DNA of 5,715 nucleotides from GJ-E10 sp035625725. Its GTDB lineage: Bacteria; Pseudomonadota; Gammaproteobacteria; Burkholderiales; Burkholderiaceae_F. Made by a program: the position numbers and the translations under genes. Location: positions 1-5,715 of the forward strand of contig DASPPB010000003.1 in assembly GCA_035625725.1 (NCBI GenBank). The letters run 5' to 3'. The number at the start of each line of letters is the position of its first letter. The first letter of the stretch is position 1. Under the pieces are notes generated by a model. It ran no database searches, was not told the origin of the DNA, and saw only the letters and a list, made by a program, of their open reading frames with translations. Positions 1 to 5,715 of the stretch are shown one piece after another.

Positions 1-2684
<2,684 letters not shown>

Positions 2685-2701
2685 GGCGAAATCGTTCGAG
2701 C

Positions 2702-3871
2702 CTATCCGACGGCCACGCGGGTCCGGCTGCGAGCGCCCTCCTCGATCAGATCAAGGAAGCGATCAAACAGGTAGCCGATGTCTTTGGGACCCGGACTGGC
2801 TTCCGGGTGCCCCTGAAAGCAAAAGGCCGGTCGATCCTTGCGGCGAAAACCCTGCAGGGAGCCATCGAATAGCGACACATGAGTGATCTGGCAATTGGAG
2901 GGAAGCGTTGCCGGATCGACGGCAAAACCGTGGTTTTGCGAGGTGATGAGTACCCGCCCGCTGTCCAGATCCTGCACGGGGTGATTGGCACCGTGGTGGC
3001 CAAATTTCATCTTGATGGTGCGCGCGCCCGATGCCAGGCCCATGATTTGGTGACCGAGACAGATCCCAAAGGTGGGCAGACCCCGCTCGATCAACTCGCG
3101 GGTCGCGGAAATCGCGTAGCCGCACGGCTCCGGGTCCCCCGGACCGTTGGAAAGAAACACTCCGTCCGGTTGCATCCGCAGCACCTCGGGCGCGCTGGTT
3201 CGCGCGGGCACGACCGTGATGCGGCAGCCACGCTGGGCGAGCATGCGCAAAATATTGCGCTTGATGCCGAAATCGAAGGCCACAACGTGGTGACGCGGCA
3301 AGGCCTGGCGCCCATAGCCTTGCTCCAGCCTCCACTCGGTCTGGTCCCAGACATAGGGGTTTGATGCGGACACGACCGAAGCCAGGTCCAGACCACTCAT
3401 TCCGGGGAACGTCCGGGCCAAGGCCACGGCTGCCTGCGCGTCATCGCCCTCCATCACGGCGCCGGCCTGGGCGCCACCGTCACGCAGCCGGCGCGTCAGG
3501 CTCCGAGTGTCGATCCCCGCGATCGCAACCACCGATCGCTCCTTCAGGAACGTGGGCAGGTCGACTTGCGAGCGAAAATTCGAGGCGCGCGGCGCAACGT
3601 CGCGCACGACTAAGGCCGAGGCGAAAACGCGCTCCGATTCGTCGTCCTGGGAGTTTGTCCCGACGTTGCCGATGTGAGGGTAGGTGAGGGTAACGATCTG
3701 ACGCGCGTAGCTCGGGTCCGTGAGGATCTCCTGGTAGCCGGTCAGCGCCGTGTTAAAAACGACCTCGCCAACGGCCGAGCCTGGCGCGCCGATCGATACG
3801 CCGCGAAATACCGTCCCGTCGGCGAGCGCAAGCACCGCTGCGGGGCGGGAGTGTTCGATCAGGCTGGGCAC
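2702..3871 (-). CDS. carA: Carbamoyl-phosphate synthase small subunit CarA (glutamine amidotransferase)
   Basis: CarA hydrolyses glutamine and passes ammonia through the tunnel to CarB. With the chosen GTG start it has 389 residues, close to the 382 of E. coli. The N-terminal CarA-specific domain (about 10-150) contains GSAVGEVVFNTALTGYQEIL and the TYPHIGNVGTN segment. A class I glutamine amidotransferase domain spans about 194-380. Its catalytic triad is visible: Cys271 in FGICLGHQ, and His355 and Glu357 in FQGHPEASPGP. Oxyanion and glutamine-binding stretches SNGPGDPEPCGY and SQNHGFAVD are also present. The frame is open further up to an ATG at 3958, but those 29 residues (rich in Arg, Gly and Pro) have no counterpart in the E. 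coli protein, and the GTG at 3871 has an AGGAG five bases upstream, so I prefer GTG. It ends in TAG at 2704-2702. It is the first gene of the carAB operon, divergent from the rhomboid gene. Confidence 0.97.
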   Translation of the reverse strand: MPSLIEHSRPAAVLALADGTVFRGVSIGAPGSAVGEVVFNTALTGYQEILTDPSYARQIVTLTYPHIGNVGTNSQDDESERVFASALVVRDVAPRASNFRSQVDLPTFLKERSVVAIAGIDTRSLTRRLRDGGAQAGAVMEGDDAQAAVALARTFPGMSGLDLASVVSASNPYVWDQTEWRLEQGYGRQALPRHHVVAFDFGIKRNILRMLAQRGCRITVVPARTSAPEVLRMQPDGVFLSNGPGDPEPCGYAISATRELIERGLPTFGICLGHQIMGLASGARTIKMKFGHHGANHPVQDLDSGRVLITSQNHGFAVDPATLPSNCQITHVSLFDGSLQGFRRKDRPAFCFQGHPEASPGPKDIGYLFDRFLDLIEEGARSRTRVAVG

Positions 3872-3876
3872 AAAGG

Positions 3877-3881
3877 CTCCT
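3877..3881 (-). promoter_or_regulatory. Ribosome binding site deciding the GTG start of carA
   Basis: On the minus strand AGGAG is followed by a five-base spacer (CCTTT) and then GTG at 3871. This strong Shine-Dalgarno match, together with the start of similarity to E. coli CarA a few residues later, favours GTG over the upstream in-frame ATG at 3958. No comparable purine-rich motif was seen before that ATG. Confidence 0.8.
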
Positions 3882-4006
3882 GGAGATACCCGCGTAACCG
3901 GGGCGTGCACCCACTTTCGCGGCGCAGGCCCACTAGCGCCCTGCCGCCCCCTGCACATTCCCGCGACCGGCCGAAAACCCGATGGTCACACTGGTTAAAC
4001 TGTTGA

Positions 4007-4012
4007 ATTATA
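4007..4012 (-). promoter_or_regulatory. Candidate -10 element of the carAB promoter
   Basis: The minus strand reads TATAAT here, a perfect sigma-70 -10 hexamer inside the most AT-rich patch (about 3991-4013) of an otherwise GC-rich intergenic region. Transcription would start near base 4000, giving carA a leader of about 130 bases. The -35 is poor: with 17-base spacing the hexamer at 4030-4035 is GGCATG, with one match to TTGACA, and there is no extended -10 TG. An activator or a tolerant promoter would therefore have to be assumed. The call rests on one hexamer plus position. Confidence 0.45.
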
Positions 4013-4106
4013 GCGGGATCCGACCTCGCCATGCCCCGTGCGTACCCATGCTTCGGGCGGCGCGGCTTTCCGGGATCGATAAGGCACCTTTGCACCGCCT
4101 GCTTTG

Positions 4107-4112
4107 GGTGAT
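4107..4112 (+). promoter_or_regulatory. Possible ribosome binding site for an alternative rhomboid start at 4118
   Basis: GGTGAT is fully complementary to part of the 16S 3' end and lies five bases before an in-frame ATG at 4118. Using it would add nine residues (MRPAAENCS) to the protein. The ATG at 4145 has only a weak, distant GGAAA before it but gives a more typical rhomboid N-terminus. A TGA in the same frame at 4109-4111 limits any earlier start. Confidence 0.3.
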
Positions 4113-4144
4113 TGCCCATGCGCCCGGCAGCGGAAAATTGCAGC

Positions 4145-5715
4145 ATGCTGCTACTACCCTACAGCGACAAGTCCGTCGTCCGCAGTTTTCCGGTGGTAAC
4201 GACCTTGCTCGTCGTGGCCTGCACCGTGGTGCTCTTTGCCTTTCAGAGCCGCGACCCGCTGCGCGAGCAGCACGCCTTTGAGTACTACCACGAGAGCGGC
4301 TTGGACAAGATCGAGCTGCCCCTCTACGAGGAGTACCTGGCATCGAGCAACGAGGCGGACGCGACCGAACGCCTGCGTCTGCTGCACCGGGCGGAGCCCG
4401 GCAGTCTGATGGCAGCACAACTGCTGCAAGGCGATGCGCAGTTTGTCCGGGCGCTGCATGCAAAACACATTTTGCGCGAGAGCGATGCGGATTTTGCCGA
4501 CTGGAGCGCCGCGCGCCAGCACTTCGACGAGATGCTCAATGCGACCGTGCCGGGCCGGTTTGCTCTGGAGCGATACGAAGCCTCGGAATTTTGGCGCTTC
4601 GTGACCTATTCATTCCTGCACGGGGGGGTGGCCCACTGGCTGGGCAACATGGTGGTCCTCGTGCTGGTGGGACCTTTTGTCGAGTCTGCCCTTGGCCGCT
4701 TGCGCTTTGCAGCCGCTTACCTTGCCGGTGGTGCGGCGGCCGGCGCCTTGCATGTCATTGTTTCCGATTCGGCTGTGATCGGCGCCTCCGGCGCGATTGC
4801 GGCCACGATTGGCATGCTTGCCGTGTTGTATGGCACACGCAAGGTGCCGGTCTTTTACTGGATTTTCATTGTCTTTGGCACCGCGCAGATCCCAGCCCTT
4901 GCGCTGCTTCCGATCTGGCTGATCAACGAGGGCTACCAGTGGTCCCTTCAGGCCAGGGGACCTCTGTCCGACGCCACGGTCGCCTACGCTGCGCACGTGG
5001 GCGGATTGTGCGCGGGGGCGATACTGGCGCGGCTCTGGCGCCCGCGCGCTGGCGCTGGCGCCGCCATGGCATCACCTGGGGCTTCCGAGCAGCGTCGAAT
5101 GGACGCGGGCTCCACGCTTGCCGCGCAGGCGCAGGACGCGGCCGCGCGTCTGGACATACGACGCGCGACCCGACTGTACCGGGAGCTCGTCGAGCTCGAA
5201 CCCAAGCGCGTCGAGTATCTGGGTGCGTACTTGAACGTGGCGCTGCTTGGCGCCGAAGAAGACATTTTGCAAGATGCCGCGCTGCGGCTGCTGTGGGCCC
5301 GAGTCCGCACGCCCACCGACGACCTACGCAAGACGTTCTTGCAGCTCACGCAACCCAAGATTCTGAAAGTGCTGCCGATCGATGAGCACCTGCGGCTTGC
5401 CCGGCGCCTAGTGCGATTTCGCGAGGACGCGGCGGCACTTCGCGTGATCGACGCACTGCTGCGCGATGATCACTTGCGTCAGCTCTACGGCCGTCAGCTT
5501 GCCGATTGCCTCTTGGGACTTTTTACGGCGTACACCCGTAACGGTCTGCTCAAGCAAGTCGAGCAGGTCAACGCACGGCTGACAGCCTACTTTCCAACAA
5601 CCGATCAGCGGGGCGGTATGGCACCGACCAAACGAGCGCCCACGACGCTGCTCACCTCGGTGCGTCCGACCTCAGGCGGCTTGTCGTTGCCGGTTCGAGA
5701 CCCGCAGCTCGCATC
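4145..5715 (+). CDS. Rhomboid family intramembrane serine protease with large inserted loop and soluble C-terminal tail, 3' end outside window
   Basis: Rhomboids cleave transmembrane segments within the inner membrane using a Ser-His dyad; the substrate here is unknown. The window shows 523 codons and no stop. A short cytoplasmic start leads to membrane helix 1 (about 14-34). Residues 35-148 form an extra hydrophilic segment. The core follows: Trp150-Arg151 of the L1 loop, the HxxxxHxxxN motif of helix 2 (His159, His164, Asn168), helix 3 (about 184-206), the catalytic Ser215 in GASG of helix 4, helix 5 (about 235-259), and helix 6 with His284 in AAHVGG. All expected catalytic residues are present, so activity is likely. 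From about 300 a soluble, helix-rich tail begins, with one TPR-like repeat near 324-355 and a Thr/Pro/Arg-rich stretch from about 488. Typical core rhomboids are much shorter (roughly 200-280 residues). An ATG at 4118 is an alternative start. It is divergent from carAB, with base composition similar to its neighbours. Confidence 0.93.
   Translation, partial: MLLLPYSDKSVVRSFPVVTTLLVVACTVVLFAFQSRDPLREQHAFEYYHESGLDKIELPLYEEYLASSNEADATERLRLLHRAEPGSLMAAQLLQGDAQFVRALHAKHILRESDADFADWSAARQHFDEMLNATVPGRFALERYEASEFWRFVTYSFLHGGVAHWLGNMVVLVLVGPFVESALGRLRFAAAYLAGGAAAGALHVIVSDSAVIGASGAIAATIGMLAVLYGTRKVPVFYWIFIVFGTAQIPALALLPIWLINEGYQWSLQARGPLSDATVAYAAHVGGLCAGAILARLWRPRAGAGAAMASPGASEQRRMDAGSTLAAQAQDAAARLDIRRATRLYRELVELEPKRVEYLGAYLNVALLGAEEDILQDAALRLLWARVRTPTDDLRKTFLQLTQPKILKVLPIDEHLRLARRLVRFREDAAALRVIDALLRDDHLRQLYGRQLADCLLGLFTAYTRNGLLKQVEQVNARLTAYFPTTDQRGGMAPTKRAPTTLLTSVRPTSGGLSLPVRDPQLA

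Larger units (their letters stand above)
3872..4144. other. Divergent intergenic region between carA and the rhomboid gene
   Basis: These 273 bases must carry the start signals for both divergent genes. The carA-proximal part (3882-3980) is very GC-rich and holds short inverted repeats, for example GGCGC at 3921-3925 with GCGCC at 3936-3940. The AT-rich patch at 3991-4013 contains the TATAAT facing carA. No convincing sigma-70 promoter was found for the plus strand; TATAGC at 4009-4014 is the best partial -10 and has no good -35 at 16-18 bases. I found no complete ArgR box, PurR site, RNA gene or separate coding gene. The open frames crossing this region lack both recognisable products and ribosome binding sites. 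Confidence 0.7.

Noticed and set aside
3674..3695. Near-tandem repeat of GTGAGGGTA
   Set aside because: It falls on the conserved CarA segment VTLTYPHIG, so repeated Thr/Leu/Tyr codons explain it.
3872..3958. N-terminal extension of CarA from the ATG at 3958, or a leader peptide
   Set aside because: It is in frame with carA, so it is not a separate leader. The Arg/Gly/Pro-rich residues do not match the E. coli CarA N-terminus, and the GTG at 3871 has the good ribosome binding site.
4004..4021. Possible ArgR operator upstream of carA
   Set aside because: Only one TGAAT half is present. The matching ATTCA half is absent at the expected spacing, so I did not list it as a feature.
3982..4281. 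A 99-codon plus-strand open frame across the intergenic region
   Set aside because: It has no ribosome binding site and no recognisable product, and it runs into the rhomboid gene in a different frame.
5182..5199. Two GAGCTCG copies close together
   Set aside because: They encode ELVELE in the TPR-like helix, and similar codons account for the repeat; no regulatory role is indicated.
4591..5385. A 264-codon plus-strand open frame overlapping the rhomboid gene
   Set aside because: It lies in another frame of the same strand. Its translation is Arg/Cys-rich without domains, while the overlapping frame holds all rhomboid motifs.

Overview
The window looks like chromosomal core sequence of a high-GC proteobacterium. 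This rests on GC-rich codon use and on CarA and CarB translations that follow the Escherichia coli proteins closely. I cannot place it more finely; a gamma- or betaproteobacterium is the most natural reading.

Layout: the left two thirds is a minus-strand operon, carA (3871 down to 2702) followed after 17 bases by carB (2684 down past base 1). Together they encode the two subunits of glutamine-dependent carbamoyl-phosphate synthetase. CarB runs off the left edge after about 894 codons, so the end of its synthetase half and its C-terminal allosteric domain lie outside. To the right is a 273-base divergent intergenic region (3872-4144) with a perfect TATAAT hexamer facing carA. The last 1.57 kb (4145 to the edge) encodes, on the plus strand, an intact-looking rhomboid intramembrane serine protease. 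It has an enlarged segment between the first membrane helix and the core, plus a long soluble C-terminal tail that continues beyond the window.

Function: CarA hydrolyses glutamine and channels ammonia to CarB, which makes carbamoyl phosphate for arginine and pyrimidine synthesis. The rhomboid is a separate, divergently transcribed gene with no evident metabolic link to carAB. I saw no RNA gene, mobile element, CRISPR array, attachment site or terminator. The part most worth following up is the rhomboid's accessory architecture. I do not see a convincing undescribed multi-gene system here.
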